A stretch of 64,000 bases of DNA, taken from NCBI GenBank assembly GCA_002480645.1, contig DLCN01000016.1, forward strand, positions 62,001 to 126,000, given 5' to 3'. The stretch comes from Balneolaceae bacterium UBA7797. GTDB lineage: Bacteria > Bacteroidota > Rhodothermia > Balneolales > Balneolaceae. Below are positions 1 to 8,665 of this stretch, in pieces. The notes under the pieces are model-generated. The model searched no databases. It saw nothing but the letters and a program-made list of their open reading frames with translations, and was not told where the DNA came from. Numbering within the stretch: position 1 is the stretch's first letter; every line of letters starts with the position of its first letter. A program made the position numbers and the translations under genes.

Positions 1-605
1 ACTTCCCCTGTTTCTTTATCGATAATTCTCATAAATACCTGGTTGATCGTATCATCACCATCCGCATCAGTTACACGGGCAGTAAATGTCGCTGGAGTTT
101 CACCGGAGGTTGGTCGGGTTATCTCCTGTGGTCCGTTAACTTCTTCGATAACAGGACGGTTGTTTGAAAAACCATTAATAGTCAAATTGGTTTGGTATGT
201 ACTTTCTTCATGATTCACATCATACAGTGCGATCTTAAGCACATATTTATTGAATGAAGTTGTAGTGGTCTCAATTTCCAGTGAAGTTATGAATGAATCA
301 TTTTGCTGAGTGAGCATATCCGCAGCGATAATTTCGTTGGTTGCCGCCTCACTAAGTGTATATCCAATAGTTTGTACCAATTCAGGGTGGTTAACGATCG
401 TGTTTATGCTAATAACAACCGTGGTATCTTTAAATCCATCCTCATTGAGTGTGAAATCAAAGGTGGATGGAGTTATAGTAACAGAATTCAGAGTTGCGAA
501 CTCGGTAAATATGCCTTTATGAGATACGGTGGAATCGCAGGCGACTGAAATAATTGCAATGGATACTCCCAGGAAAAGAAAGGGACGAATATACTTACTA
601 AACAA
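1..605 (-). CDS. Lipoprotein with Ig-like region, C-terminus off the left edge
   Basis: The minus strand is open from a TTG at 605-603 to the edge of the window (about 201 codons). It begins MFSKYIRPFLFLGVSIAII and continues to a lipobox, SVAC, with Cys23, so the product should be a lipid-anchored envelope protein. The only in-frame codon choice is TTG: an in-frame TAA lies six codons upstream and an AAAAGG-like purine stretch precedes the TTG. The rest is Thr/Asn-rich, probably beta-strand; the stretch NNRPVIEEVNGP followed by a DADGDDT motif resembles Ig-like or cadherin-like repeats of Bacteroidota surface proteins. I do not recognise a specific family and the 3' part is missing. Confidence 0.6.
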   Translation of the reverse strand, partial: MFSKYIRPFLFLGVSIAIISVACDSTVSHKGIFTEFATLNSVTITPSTFDFTLNEDGFKDTTVVISINTIVNHPELVQTIGYTLSEAATNEIIAADMLTQQNDSFITSLEIETTTTSFNKYVLKIALYDVNHEESTYQTNLTINGFSNNRPVIEEVNGPQEITRPTSGETPATFTARVTDADGDDTINQVFMRIIDKETGE

Positions 606-681
606 ATAAACCTTTTTTAGTTAATTGAATGCTTTAGTAACGGTGGAGTATAGGCAGACTTATGTGGGATTTTAATTTATA

Positions 682-714
682 CGAAGATACAAAAAATGAT
701 TTCTTATAGACAAA
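682..714 (-). promoter_or_regulatory. Candidate promoter of the partial lipoprotein gene
   Basis: Read on the minus strand: TTTG (714-711), 21 bases, then TATCTTCG (689-682). This matches the Bacteroidota -33 TTTG / -7 TAnnTTTG layout except for one base in the -7 box. It would start transcripts about 70 bases before the TTG start codon at 605. Inferred from sequence only. Confidence 0.35.
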
Positions 715-760
715 GTTTTGTTCTTAGCCTCAATTATATTTTAAATGTGAGATTAAAGGA

Positions 761-791
761 TTGCATTTAGAATTAGGTGCATTTATATTCG
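761..791 (+). promoter_or_regulatory. Candidate promoter of the trp operon
   Basis: TTG (761-763), 20 bases, then TATATTCG (784-791) fits the TTG / TAnnTTTG promoter of Bacteroidota with one mismatch. The expected start point, about five bases after the -7 box, falls only a few bases before the leader-peptide ATG at 799, so the leader mRNA could be nearly leaderless. A second possible box (TTG 718-720 with TTAAAT near 741) is weaker. No experimental support. Confidence 0.4.
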
Positions 792-798
792 ACGCGTT

Positions 799-873
799 AT
801 GTTAAATACCCAATTAAATATCACATCTTGGTGGTGGCCCAATGCTACAATGAGCAGTGGGAATTTTGTGTAA
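799..873 (+). CDS. trpL: trp operon leader peptide (24 aa, three consecutive Trp codons)
   Basis: ATG at 799, stop TAA at 871. The 24-residue product begins MLNTQLNITS, then WWW encoded by TGG TGG TGG at 829-837, then PNATMSSGNFV. Its only recognisable job is as a sensor: ribosomes stall at the three Trp codons when charged tRNA-Trp is scarce. The codons sit directly before the first strand (838-846) of a set of competing hairpins that ends in a terminator before trpE, the classical arrangement of a translation-coupled attenuator. No protein function is expected. Too short for ordinary gene calling. Confidence 0.88.
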   Translation: MLNTQLNITSWWWPNATMSSGNFV

Positions 874-937
874 TTACATGACCTGAACGATTTTTACTAC
901 ATACCCACTGTTCCTATGGAAGAGTGGGTTTTTTTTT
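838..937 (+). terminator. trp attenuator: pause hairpin, antiterminator and terminator
   Basis: Three mutually exclusive helices can be drawn. 1:2 pairs 838-846 with 853-861 (eight pairs, one A-G mismatch, six-base loop). 2:3 pairs 852-861 with 904-913 (ten pairs including one G-U). 3:4 pairs 903-909 with 923-929, a G-G mismatch, then TTCC 911-914 with GGAA 918-921 around a three-base loop, followed by a T run to 937: an intrinsic terminator. Stalling at Trp codons 829-837 would cover strand 1, free strand 2 and so favour 2:3 and readthrough; fast translation favours 1:2 and 3:4. Mechanism is established for trp attenuators; its use here is inferred from the pairing. Confidence 0.87.
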
Positions 938-951
938 ATCACAACATTACG

Positions 952-2412
952 ATGACTAAAGAAGAATTTTTAAAGCTGGCAGACAAATACACGGCAATTC
1001 CGGTATATAAGCGGTTACTTGCCGATGTATTAACACCGGTTTCATTATTTCTGAATATCAGAGAGGATGGGGCTTATCCTTTTTTATTTGAATCGGTAGA
1101 AGGCGGTGAGCAATTGGCCAGATATTCATTTATTGGTCACAACCCTTACCAACGACTCATTTTTGATGGTAAGACCACCTATTTAGAGAAAGATGGAAAT
1201 TCCACCAGGATCGATAAACCGTATTTTGAAGAATTAAAAGAGCTAACTACTGCTTTTTCTGAACCGGAGATTCAGGATTTGCCATTGCTGACCGGTGGTG
1301 CGGTAGGGTTTTCAGCATATGACACCTTTCGTCTGGTAGAACACTTACCCGATGTGCCGGAAGATGATCTGAATTTACCGGAAGCCATTTGGGGATTTTA
1401 TGATGAGATCTTTGCTTTCGATCATGTAAAGCATCAGGTGGTATTGATCAAGACTGTTTTTGTGGATGAGGCCACTGATCTGGATTCTGCTTATGACGAT
1501 GCCCGAAAGGCATTAGAAAGAATGGAAGAATCTGCGATGAAAACCACTTACAGTCGTCGGGATTTTGAGATCGACCCGGATACTTTGAAGAGCAATATGA
1601 AGCCTGAATACTTCAAAGAGATGGTAGAAAAGAGCAAGAACTATATTTATGAGGGTGATATTTTTCAGGTAGTGGTCTCTCAAAGGTTTGAGGCTGAGAT
1701 GAAAGGGGATTCATTTATGCTATACCGGGCATTGAGAATGGTTAATCCTTCACCGTATCTGTTTTATCTGGACTTTGATGGATTCACTTTAGTGGGGTCA
1801 TCGCCGGAAGTTCTGGTTAGCGTACAAAACCGAAATGTAAGAGTGCTCCCGATCGCTGGAACCCGGCCTAGAGGAAAGACCCACGATGAAGACCTCGCTT
1901 TTGAAGAAGATCTGAAAGCAGATCCCAAAGAATTATCAGAGCATATCATGTTGGTGGATCTTGGAAGAAACGACCTTTCCAGAGTATGTAAGGCCGGGTC
2001 AGTTACGGTTGATCGCAATATGATCATAGAGAGGTATTCGCATGTAATGCATATAGTTAGCGAAGTTACCGGAGATCTTAGTGAGGAAAATAACTCAGTA
2101 GATGCATTGATGCAGTGTTTTCCGGCCGGCACGGTAAGCGGAGCCCCAAAGATTCGGGCGATGCAGATCATAGATGAACTTGAACCGACTAAACGTGGTG
2201 TGTACGCCGGAGCGGTCGGTTACTTTGATTTCTCTGGCAACATGGACACGTGTATAGCAATCAGAACCATGGTTGTTACCGACAATAAAGTGTACATTCA
2301 GGCCGGAGCCGGGATCGTGGCAGACAGCGATCCGCAAAAAGAATTTGAAGAAACTCAAAATAAAGCCGGGGCACTTGTTCAGGCATTAAGCATAGCATTA
2401 GACATTCAATGA
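952..2412 (+). CDS. trpE: Anthranilate synthase component I
   Basis: 486 aa. Converts chorismate plus ammonia or glutamine-derived ammonia to anthranilate, the first committed step of tryptophan synthesis, with TrpG. Visible family motifs include the FES version of the Trp-feedback LLES site near residue 50, PSPY, GSSPE, PIAGTRPRG, the LGRNDLSRV signature, and GTVSGAPK near the C-terminus. Start: I take ATG 952 (MTKEEFLKLADKY). The ATG 36 bases upstream at 916 lies in the loop of the attenuator terminator and would add residues from the terminator stem and T run. The stop overlaps the trpS start as ATGA. Regulation by attenuation; enzyme-level Trp feedback is expected from the family. Confidence 0.96.
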   Translation: MTKEEFLKLADKYTAIPVYKRLLADVLTPVSLFLNIREDGAYPFLFESVEGGEQLARYSFIGHNPYQRLIFDGKTTYLEKDGNSTRIDKPYFEELKELTTAFSEPEIQDLPLLTGGAVGFSAYDTFRLVEHLPDVPEDDLNLPEAIWGFYDEIFAFDHVKHQVVLIKTVFVDEATDLDSAYDDARKALERMEESAMKTTYSRRDFEIDPDTLKSNMKPEYFKEMVEKSKNYIYEGDIFQVVVSQRFEAEMKGDSFMLYRALRMVNPSPYLFYLDFDGFTLVGSSPEVLVSVQNRNVRVLPIAGTRPRGKTHDEDLAFEEDLKADPKELSEHIMLVDLGRNDLSRVCKAGSVTVDRNMIIERYSHVMHIVSEVTGDLSEENNSVDALMQCFPAGTVSGAPKIRAMQIIDELEPTKRGVYAGAVGYFDFSGNMDTCIAIRTMVVTDNKVYIQAGAGIVADSDPQKEFEETQNKAGALVQALSIALDIQ

Positions 2413-3392
2413 GTACAAAGACTATTCTATCAGGTATTCAACCTTCAGGTAAACTTCACATTGGTAATTATTTCGGAGCAATAAGGCAGCATATCTCTAT
2501 GCAGGATCAGGGTGATGCTTTCTACTTTATTGCCAATTATCACTCATTAACCTCATTAAACGATGGTGAGCAACTCAAACAAAACACCATCGATGTAACG
2601 CTGGATTATCTGGCTTTGGGCCTGGATCCGGACAAAGCCACTTTTTTTGCCCAATCGGATGTGCCTCAGGTTACAGAACTAGCGTGGATGTTGGGCACAC
2701 TAACTCCCGTGAGCTTAATGGAGAAAGGAGTTTCATATAAAGATAAGATCGCAGCTGGATTGAGTCCGAATATCGGATTATTTACGTATCCCATTTTACA
2801 AGCGGCTGACATTCTGATCTATCATTCTGATGTGGTACCTGTTGGAGAAGATCAGAAACAGAATATCGAGATCTGCAGGGATCTGGCAGGTAAATTCAAT
2901 CGTGCTTATGACGGGGAGTTTTTAAAGATCCCGGAAGAACACATTGTAAAATCAGTAGCCATTGTACCCGGTACAGATGGTCGTAAAATGAGTAAGAGCT
3001 ACGGGAATACCATTCCGATCTTTGGAGAAGGAAAACCATTGAAGAAAACAATAATGAGTATTCAAACCGACTCTACTCCGCTTGAAGATCCAAAGGATCC
3101 GGATAATGATAATGTGTTTGCCTTGATCAAACTGTTCGCTGATAAGGAAACCCAAGGTGAGATCGCTGATAAGTACAAAGCCGGAGGGTATGGGTATGGT
3201 CATGCTAAAAAAGAGCTGCTGACTCTTTTTAAAGACTATTTTGGTGAAGCTCTGGAGAAAAGAAAAGAACTGGAAAAAAATCTGGATTACGTTCATGATG
3301 TTCTAACAGAAGGCGGTAAAAAAGCACGTGAAAGAGCGGAAACTGTAATGCAGCCCATTCGGGAAGCTACAGGCATAATGAGACATTTTTGA
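2409..3392 (+). CDS. trpS: Tryptophanyl-tRNA synthetase
   Basis: 327 aa, the usual length for bacterial TrpRS, a cytoplasmic class Ic synthetase charging tRNA-Trp. The HIGH-type motif is PSGKLHIGN at residues 12-20 and the KMSKS loop is at 193-197 (DGRKMSKSYGN). It overlaps trpE by four bases and is followed after 24 bases by trpG, so it is embedded in the trp operon instead of standing alone. Being downstream of the attenuator, its expression should rise when charged tRNA-Trp falls, which is inference from layout. No second trpS is visible in this window. Confidence 0.96.
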   Translation: MSTKTILSGIQPSGKLHIGNYFGAIRQHISMQDQGDAFYFIANYHSLTSLNDGEQLKQNTIDVTLDYLALGLDPDKATFFAQSDVPQVTELAWMLGTLTPVSLMEKGVSYKDKIAAGLSPNIGLFTYPILQAADILIYHSDVVPVGEDQKQNIEICRDLAGKFNRAYDGEFLKIPEEHIVKSVAIVPGTDGRKMSKSYGNTIPIFGEGKPLKKTIMSIQTDSTPLEDPKDPDNDNVFALIKLFADKETQGEIADKYKAGGYGYGHAKKELLTLFKDYFGEALEKRKELEKNLDYVHDVLTEGGKKARERAETVMQPIREATGIMRHF

Positions 3393-3416
3393 TTATTAAC
3401 CATAAAGATATCCTCA

Positions 3417-3977
3417 GTGATCCTAATAATTGATAACTACGATTCATTCACGTACAATCTGGTTCATCTGGTAGCAGAAGAAACTGATGAATATAAAGTG
3501 ATCAGAAATGACGCCCTCACCATTGATGAGATCAAAGCGTTGAATCCGGATAAGATCCTATTATCACCCGGTCCCGGACGGCCACATGATGCAGGTGTTA
3601 CAGAAGATGTGATCCGTGAACTTGGCAAAGAAATACCCGTACTAGGAGTGTGTCTCGGTCATCAGGCAATTGGTGAAGTATTTGGGGCAGAGGTAGTTCA
3701 CGCTCCCAGTTTAATGCATGGTAAGGTGTCTCAGATTCAACATGACGGTAAGTCGATCTTTGACGGGTGTGAAGAAAATTTCACAGCTACCCGCTACCAT
3801 TCTTTGGTATTGGCACCAGAAACCATTCCACAGGAATTGGAGGTTACTGCCAAAACGGATGATGTGATCATGGGGGTCAGACACAGACAATATCCTATCG
3901 AAGGTATTCAATTTCATCCGGAAAGCATCCTCACAACAGAAGGGCCAAAGATGATCAAAAACTGGTTACGCAAATGA
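3417..3977 (+). CDS. trpG: Anthranilate synthase component II, glutamine amidotransferase
   Basis: 186 aa class I glutamine amidotransferase supplying ammonia to TrpE. Nucleophile Cys79 lies in GVCLGHQAIG, with His167 and Glu169 in QFHPES; the PGPG loop is at 51-54. The start is GTG at 3417, giving MILIIDNYDSFTYN, the normal N-terminus of the family. TrpG is a separate protein here, not fused to TrpD, and there is no pabA elsewhere in the window, so it could also serve a PabB made elsewhere. The stop overlaps the trpD start (ATGA). Confidence 0.95.
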   Translation: MILIIDNYDSFTYNLVHLVAEETDEYKVIRNDALTIDEIKALNPDKILLSPGPGRPHDAGVTEDVIRELGKEIPVLGVCLGHQAIGEVFGAEVVHAPSLMHGKVSQIQHDGKSIFDGCEENFTATRYHSLVLAPETIPQELEVTAKTDDVIMGVRHRQYPIEGIQFHPESILTTEGPKMIKNWLRK

Positions 3978-5005
3978 ATATAAAATCAATCCTGGAAAAA
4001 CTTTCGCATTCACAAAACCTCTACAGTGATGAAGCAGAATTCGCTTTGAATGAGATCATGAGTGGCGAAGTTAGCTCTGAGCAGGTTGCCGGCTTTCTTA
4101 CGGCAATGAGATTGAAGGGAGAGACCAATGAGGAACTCACTTCTTTTGTAAAAGTAATGCGGGAAAAGGCTGTAAAAGTGGATGTGAATGTGGATGGAGC
4201 CATTGATCTTGTAGGTACCGGAGGAGACAAAACAGGCACTTTTAATATCTCTACCATATCGTCATTTATCGTTGCCGGAGCCGGAGTACCTGTTATTAAG
4301 CATGGTAACCGAAGTGCGTCAAGTAAATGTGGCAGCGCCGACGTTTTGGAATATCTGGGCGCAAAGATCGAGCTGGATAAAGATCAGGTTGCAGAAGTGT
4401 ACAATGAGGTTGGACTGGCATTCATGTATGCCCCGATGTTTCATCCGGCTATGAAGTATGTGATGCCGGCCCGACGGGCTCTTGGTTTCAGGACTTTCTT
4501 TAATATACTGGGTCCACTTTGTAATCCGGCAGGAGTACGAAGATATGTGATCGGAGCGTACAGTAAGGAAGTTGCGGAGCAGATGGCTCATATTTTGGCT
4601 AATCTCAGTACTGAATTTGCCTATACCTTTAATGCAGATGATGGTCTGGATGAAGTAAGTTTGACTGCAAATTCGTTGGTATTTGAACTCAAGGACAATA
4701 TTCTATCACGCGGGATCATCTTTACTCCAGAATCAATTGGTTTTGAGCGGGTGAACATATCTGAATTGATGGGGGGAGATCCCGGGTTTAATGCCGACAT
4801 ATTCACCAATATTCTGGATAATAAAGGAACAGTAGCACAGCAAAATATGGTTCTTTTAAATGCAACATTTGCTATACAGGCTTCCGGAAAAGTAGAAACG
4901 ATGCTAGAGGCAAAAGAATTAGCAACTGAAAGTTTGGAATCGGGTAAAGCCCGAAAGGTGTTCAATAATTTTGTGGAAGCAACAAACGAATTTGGTAACT
5001 CCTGA
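3974..5005 (+). CDS. trpD: Anthranilate phosphoribosyltransferase
   Basis: 343 aa. Transfers the phosphoribosyl group of PRPP to anthranilate. The PRPP/Mg site GTGGDKTGTFNIST is at 81-94, and the anthranilate/PRPP loop KHGNRSASSKCGSAD at 109-123 is complete. Begins within the trpG stop codon and ends five bases before trpC, consistent with translational coupling. Full length for the family; nothing unusual. Confidence 0.96.
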   Translation: MNIKSILEKLSHSQNLYSDEAEFALNEIMSGEVSSEQVAGFLTAMRLKGETNEELTSFVKVMREKAVKVDVNVDGAIDLVGTGGDKTGTFNISTISSFIVAGAGVPVIKHGNRSASSKCGSADVLEYLGAKIELDKDQVAEVYNEVGLAFMYAPMFHPAMKYVMPARRALGFRTFFNILGPLCNPAGVRRYVIGAYSKEVAEQMAHILANLSTEFAYTFNADDGLDEVSLTANSLVFELKDNILSRGIIFTPESIGFERVNISELMGGDPGFNADIFTNILDNKGTVAQQNMVLLNATFAIQASGKVETMLEAKELATESLESGKARKVFNNFVEATNEFGNS

Positions 5006-5010
5006 ACCTT

Positions 5011-5829
5011 ATGCCGCAGAATATTCTAGAAAAGATCGTAGAACAGACTAAACTTGATCTTAAAAAGAGAAAGAAGAACGTTCATGAGTATGATCTGAAT
5101 TCATTTGAAGGGTATGAAAAAAGCAGACTAGACTTTAAAGCTGCTTTACAATCTGATTTTGTATCCATCATTGCTGAGGTAAAAAAAGCATCCCCATCAA
5201 AAGGAATTATCCGCGAGGATTTCGATCCCGTTTCCATTGCTGCTAAGTATCAGGAAGGTGGGGCATCGGCAATATCTGTATTAACGGATGGTCCCTTCTT
5301 TAAAGGGGATCTCCAGTATCTCTCTGATATTTCAAAAAATGTTACACTCCCGCTTCTCCGCAAGGATTTTATTGTGGATCCTTATCAGATCAAAGAAGCA
5401 AAAGCCTATGGTGCCGACGCAGTGCTCATCATAGTAGCTATTACTGAAGGTGAACAATTGGAAGAATTACTTGCAGCTGCCAGAGAATTTGGTTTACATG
5501 CATTGGTCGAATGTTACGATCAACAGGATTTTGACAGGGTAAATTTTGATAAAGTAGAAATACTTGGTGTGAACAACAGAGATCTCAAATATTTTGAGGT
5601 TGATGTACACCGCGGAATATCCATTTTGAAACAGTCTCCTGAATCCACGATCCTGGTTTCGGAGAGTGGGCTTTCGAGTCCGGATGACATTGCTTTTTTG
5701 CATAAAAACGGAGTGCATTCGGCTTTAATGGGAGAGCACTTTATGAGACAAAAAGAACCGGGTTTGGCGGTAAAAGATTTATTATTAAAAAGCAGACAAG
5801 CATTAACACATATTATTTCTGATGACTGA
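5011..5829 (+). CDS. trpC: Indole-3-glycerol phosphate synthase
   Basis: 272 aa TIM-barrel enzyme that decarboxylates and closes CdRP to indole-3-glycerol phosphate. The active-site stretch IIAEVKKASPSKG includes Glu56 and Lys58, and LRKDFIVDPYQ carries the second Lys. It is monofunctional: the TrpF activity is a separate gene overlapping its end by eight bases. Full length. Confidence 0.96.
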   Translation: MPQNILEKIVEQTKLDLKKRKKNVHEYDLNSFEGYEKSRLDFKAALQSDFVSIIAEVKKASPSKGIIREDFDPVSIAAKYQEGGASAISVLTDGPFFKGDLQYLSDISKNVTLPLLRKDFIVDPYQIKEAKAYGADAVLIIVAITEGEQLEELLAAAREFGLHALVECYDQQDFDRVNFDKVEILGVNNRDLKYFEVDVHRGISILKQSPESTILVSESGLSSPDDIAFLHKNGVHSALMGEHFMRQKEPGLAVKDLLLKSRQALTHIISDD

Positions 5830-6466
5830 ACTTCCAAAGATCAAGATATGCGGAATTACCAATTTAGAAGATGCACGCTTCATTTCGGGGGCAATGGTCG
5901 ATTATCTCGGTTTCATCTTTTATGAACAGAGTCCCAGATATATAGAACCGGGTATGGCAGGCGCTATTACCGAATGGCTGGAAGGTCCGGAAAAGATTGG
6001 AGTATTTGTGAATCAGTCGCTAGATGAAGTGAATCGAATAGCCAAAGAAACCGGCCTGGATTATGTTCAGTTACATGGAAATGAATCTCCGGAGTATTGC
6101 GCATTGGTTGATAAACCGGTGATCAAAGTCATTCATATTTCAGATGAATCAACATTAGATTCTATTCAGGAAAAAGTGAATATGTATGCTGACAGTTGTT
6201 CTTACTACTTATTCGATACTAAAACAGATGAGCTTTGGGGAGGAACAGGAAGTAGCTTCGATTGGGGTAAACTCAAATCAATTAGTAATAATAAGCCTTT
6301 TTTCCTCGCGGGTGGGTTGAAAACTGAAAACATCCGGAAAGCTATTGAAACAGTACATCCCTATGCGGTAGATGTATCCAGTTCTCTTGAAGAAAAACCA
6401 GGACTAAAAGATTTCAATAAAGTAGAACAGTTCATGGAAGAAATGAGATCTGTTTGGGAAGATTGA
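5822..6466 (+). CDS. trpF: Phosphoribosylanthranilate isomerase
   Basis: 214 aa TIM barrel performing the Amadori rearrangement of PRA to CdRP. The general base Cys10 is in [11 protein letters not shown] and the general acid Asp132 in [14 protein letters not shown]. Overlaps the end of trpC by eight bases and is followed by a 40-base gap before trpB. Full length and standard. Confidence 0.95.
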   Translation: MTELPKIKICGITNLEDARFISGAMVDYLGFIFYEQSPRYIEPGMAGAITEWLEGPEKIGVFVNQSLDEVNRIAKETGLDYVQLHGNESPEYCALVDKPVIKVIHISDESTLDSIQEKVNMYADSCSYYLFDTKTDELWGGTGSSFDWGKLKSISNNKPFFLAGGLKTENIRKAIETVHPYAVDVSSSLEEKPGLKDFNKVEQFMEEMRSVWED

Positions 6467-6506
6467 ACGAACTATTGAATCTTGCATAACATCCAAAATT
6501 ATATCA

Positions 6507-7712
6507 ATGACTGAGTTAACTAAAGCAGAAATTTATACACAACCCAATTCCAGAGGCTATTTTGGTGATTATGGCGGGAAATTTGTCCCGGAAATATTAA
6601 TCCCTGTCGTTCAGGAATTAGAAGAAGAATATCAGAAGGCACAGAACGATCCCGGGTTTCTGAAAGAATACCATGCATTGTTAGATGAATATGTCGGTCG
6701 CCCAACGAAACTGACATACGCCGATAAATTGACTGAACATTACGGTAAAGCAAAGATCTATTTAAAAAGAGAAGATCTGTGTCATACAGGAGCTCATAAG
6801 ATCAACAATGCGATAGGACAGATTCTACTGGCACGTAGAATGGGAAAGACCCGCATCATCGCAGAAACCGGAGCAGGACAGCATGGAGTTGCCACAGCTA
6901 CTGCCTGTGCCAAATTTGGTATGGAATGTGTGGTTTATATGGGTGCTGAAGATATGGAGCGCCAAAAGCTGAATGTGGACCGAATGCGCTTATTGGGAGC
7001 AGAAGTAAGAGGGGTTCACAGTGGATCAAAAACGCTAAAAGATGCAACTAACGAAGCCATCAGGGATTGGGTGACCAACGTTGAAGACACGTTCTATATC
7101 ATCGGCTCAGTAGTAGGACCTCATCCTTATCCAATGATGGTGAGAAACTTTCATCAGGTGATCGGTAAGGAAGCAAAAGATCAATTGATGCAAGCAGAAG
7201 GCAGATTACCGGATTATTTATTAGCCTGCGTAGGTGGTGGATCTAATGCCATGGGATTATTCTATCCATTTATCAATGATGAATCAGTAAAGATCATCGG
7301 AATTGAAGCGGCGGGTTACGGGGTGGAATCCGGAAAAACCGCGGCCACCATCACAAAAGGAACTCCGGGGATCTTACATGGCTCTCTCAGTTATTTATTG
7401 CATGATGATAATGGACAGATCGAATTAGCTCATTCCATCAGTGCAGGACTTGATTACCCGGGGATCGGTCCTGAGCATTCCTATCTGCATGATTCCGGCC
7501 GGGTAAGCTATCATTCAGTGACGGATGATGAAGCTATGGAAGCAGTGAAACTTATTTCCAGGCTTGAAGGGATCATTCCTGCTCTTGAAACCGCCCATGC
7601 TTTCGCGTGGCTCGAAAATCTGATGCCTCAAACTAAAGAGGGAGAGATCGTAATTGTAAATCTTTCGGGCAGAGGAGATAAGGATATGGGGACTATTTCG
7701 GAAAACTTGTAA
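6507..7712 (+). CDS. trpB: Tryptophan synthase beta chain
   Basis: 401 aa PLP enzyme that condenses indole with serine; works in an alpha2-beta2 complex with TrpA. Lys98 in [10 protein letters not shown] is the PLP Schiff-base lysine, and GGGSNAMG binds the PLP phosphate. Motifs and length match TrpB1, the form that pairs with TrpA. Unusually for this operon the next gene, trpA, follows only after 144 bases. Confidence 0.97.
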   Translation: MTELTKAEIYTQPNSRGYFGDYGGKFVPEILIPVVQELEEEYQKAQNDPGFLKEYHALLDEYVGRPTKLTYADKLTEHYGKAKIYLKREDLCHTGAHKINNAIGQILLARRMGKTRIIAETGAGQHGVATATACAKFGMECVVYMGAEDMERQKLNVDRMRLLGAEVRGVHSGSKTLKDATNEAIRDWVTNVEDTFYIIGSVVGPHPYPMMVRNFHQVIGKEAKDQLMQAEGRLPDYLLACVGGGSNAMGLFYPFINDESVKIIGIEAAGYGVESGKTAATITKGTPGILHGSLSYLLHDDNGQIELAHSISAGLDYPGIGPEHSYLHDSGRVSYHSVTDDEAMEAVKLISRLEGIIPALETAHAFAWLENLMPQTKEGEIVIVNLSGRGDKDMGTISENL

Positions 7713-7856
7713 ACCGCATTGAATACTATTTAAAAGTATAGGTCTGTCCGGATTCACATTAAGGTTGATTTCACTTGATCTGAAAACTACCTGGAATTAC
7801 AAAAGAAAGACATCCATACTAAATGAACTCCCGTTGAACAGCGATTTAATGACAAA
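7713..7856 (+). other. Noncoding spacer between trpB and trpA
   Basis: 144 bases, the longest gap inside the operon, where the other junctions overlap or are at most 40 bases. It carries only a five-pair hairpin (7723-7727 with 7735-7739) without a T run. I see no convincing promoter or conserved reading frame. Possibly a decayed gene remnant or processing site, but nothing supports either. Confidence 0.3.
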
Positions 7857-8651
7857 ATGAACAGAATTTCACAAAAATTTAAAGACAAAGGCTCAGAAAA
7901 ATTGATGAGCCTGTTTATAACTGCCGGTTTCCCGGATCTTGAATCTACGGTAGAACTAATTTTAGGGTTTGAAGAACAAGGAGCTGATCTGATTGAATTG
8001 GGTATGCCTTTCAGTGATCCATTAGCTGACGGACCGACCATTCAATATTCCAGTGATGTAGCGATTGCCAACGGAATTACCATAGACAGAATATTTGAAA
8101 TGGTAACTCAACTCAGAGAACGTTCAAACATACCGGTGATCCTGATGGGATATATGAATCCGGTATTGAAGTATGGTATTAACTCCTTCTGTAGCAAAGC
8201 GAAAGAAGCAGGAGTTGATGGTTTGATACTGCCTGATCTACCTGTTGAAGAAAGTGAACTTGTTGAGAAATATTCTTCAAAGCATGATCTTCCGCTAATC
8301 TATTTAGTTGCTCCTAATACCTCCGATGAACGCATGAAGATGGCCGATGAAAAGTCGGATGGTTTTGTTTACTGTGTATCGGTAACAGGTGTTACCGGGG
8401 CGCGAGATGGAGGAGAGGTTTCCCGGTCAGTCTCTACCTTTATTGAAAGAGTGAGGACCAATGTCACGAAAAACCCGGTGTTGATCGGATTTGGAATAAA
8501 AACCCATGAGGATGCCAAACGTATCGCATCAAATGCCGATGGATTTATAGTAGGAAGTGCTTTAATTGATACCATCAGAAAAACGTATCCTGATGAAAAT
8601 TGGAAACAAGACGTTTATTCTTTTGTACATTCATTGAAAACAGGAAATTAA
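7857..8651 (+). CDS. trpA: Tryptophan synthase alpha chain
   Basis: 264 aa TIM barrel that cleaves indole-3-glycerol phosphate and channels indole to TrpB. Catalytic Glu47 is in IELGMPFSDP and Asp58 in LADGP. The phosphate-binding GFGIKTHEDA region is present near residue 213. The last biosynthetic gene of the operon; the DUF4837 lipoprotein gene follows after 14 bases and is probably co-transcribed. Confidence 0.96.
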   Translation: MNRISQKFKDKGSEKLMSLFITAGFPDLESTVELILGFEEQGADLIELGMPFSDPLADGPTIQYSSDVAIANGITIDRIFEMVTQLRERSNIPVILMGYMNPVLKYGINSFCSKAKEAGVDGLILPDLPVEESELVEKYSSKHDLPLIYLVAPNTSDERMKMADEKSDGFVYCVSVTGVTGARDGGEVSRSVSTFIERVRTNVTKNPVLIGFGIKTHEDAKRIASNADGFIVGSALIDTIRKTYPDENWKQDVYSFVHSLKTGN

Positions 8652-8665
8652 ATCAAACAATTATC

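Noticed and set aside
916..951. Use of ATG 916 as trpE start
   Set aside because: It is in the loop of the attenuator terminator; the added residues come from the terminator stem and T run and do not belong to the TrpE family N-terminus.
7723..7739. Hairpin after trpB as a terminator
   Set aside because: Only five A/T-rich pairs and no T run.
8600..8665. Longer start of the DUF4837 gene inside trpA
   Set aside because: The extension overlaps trpA and would put 22 charged residues before the signal sequence.
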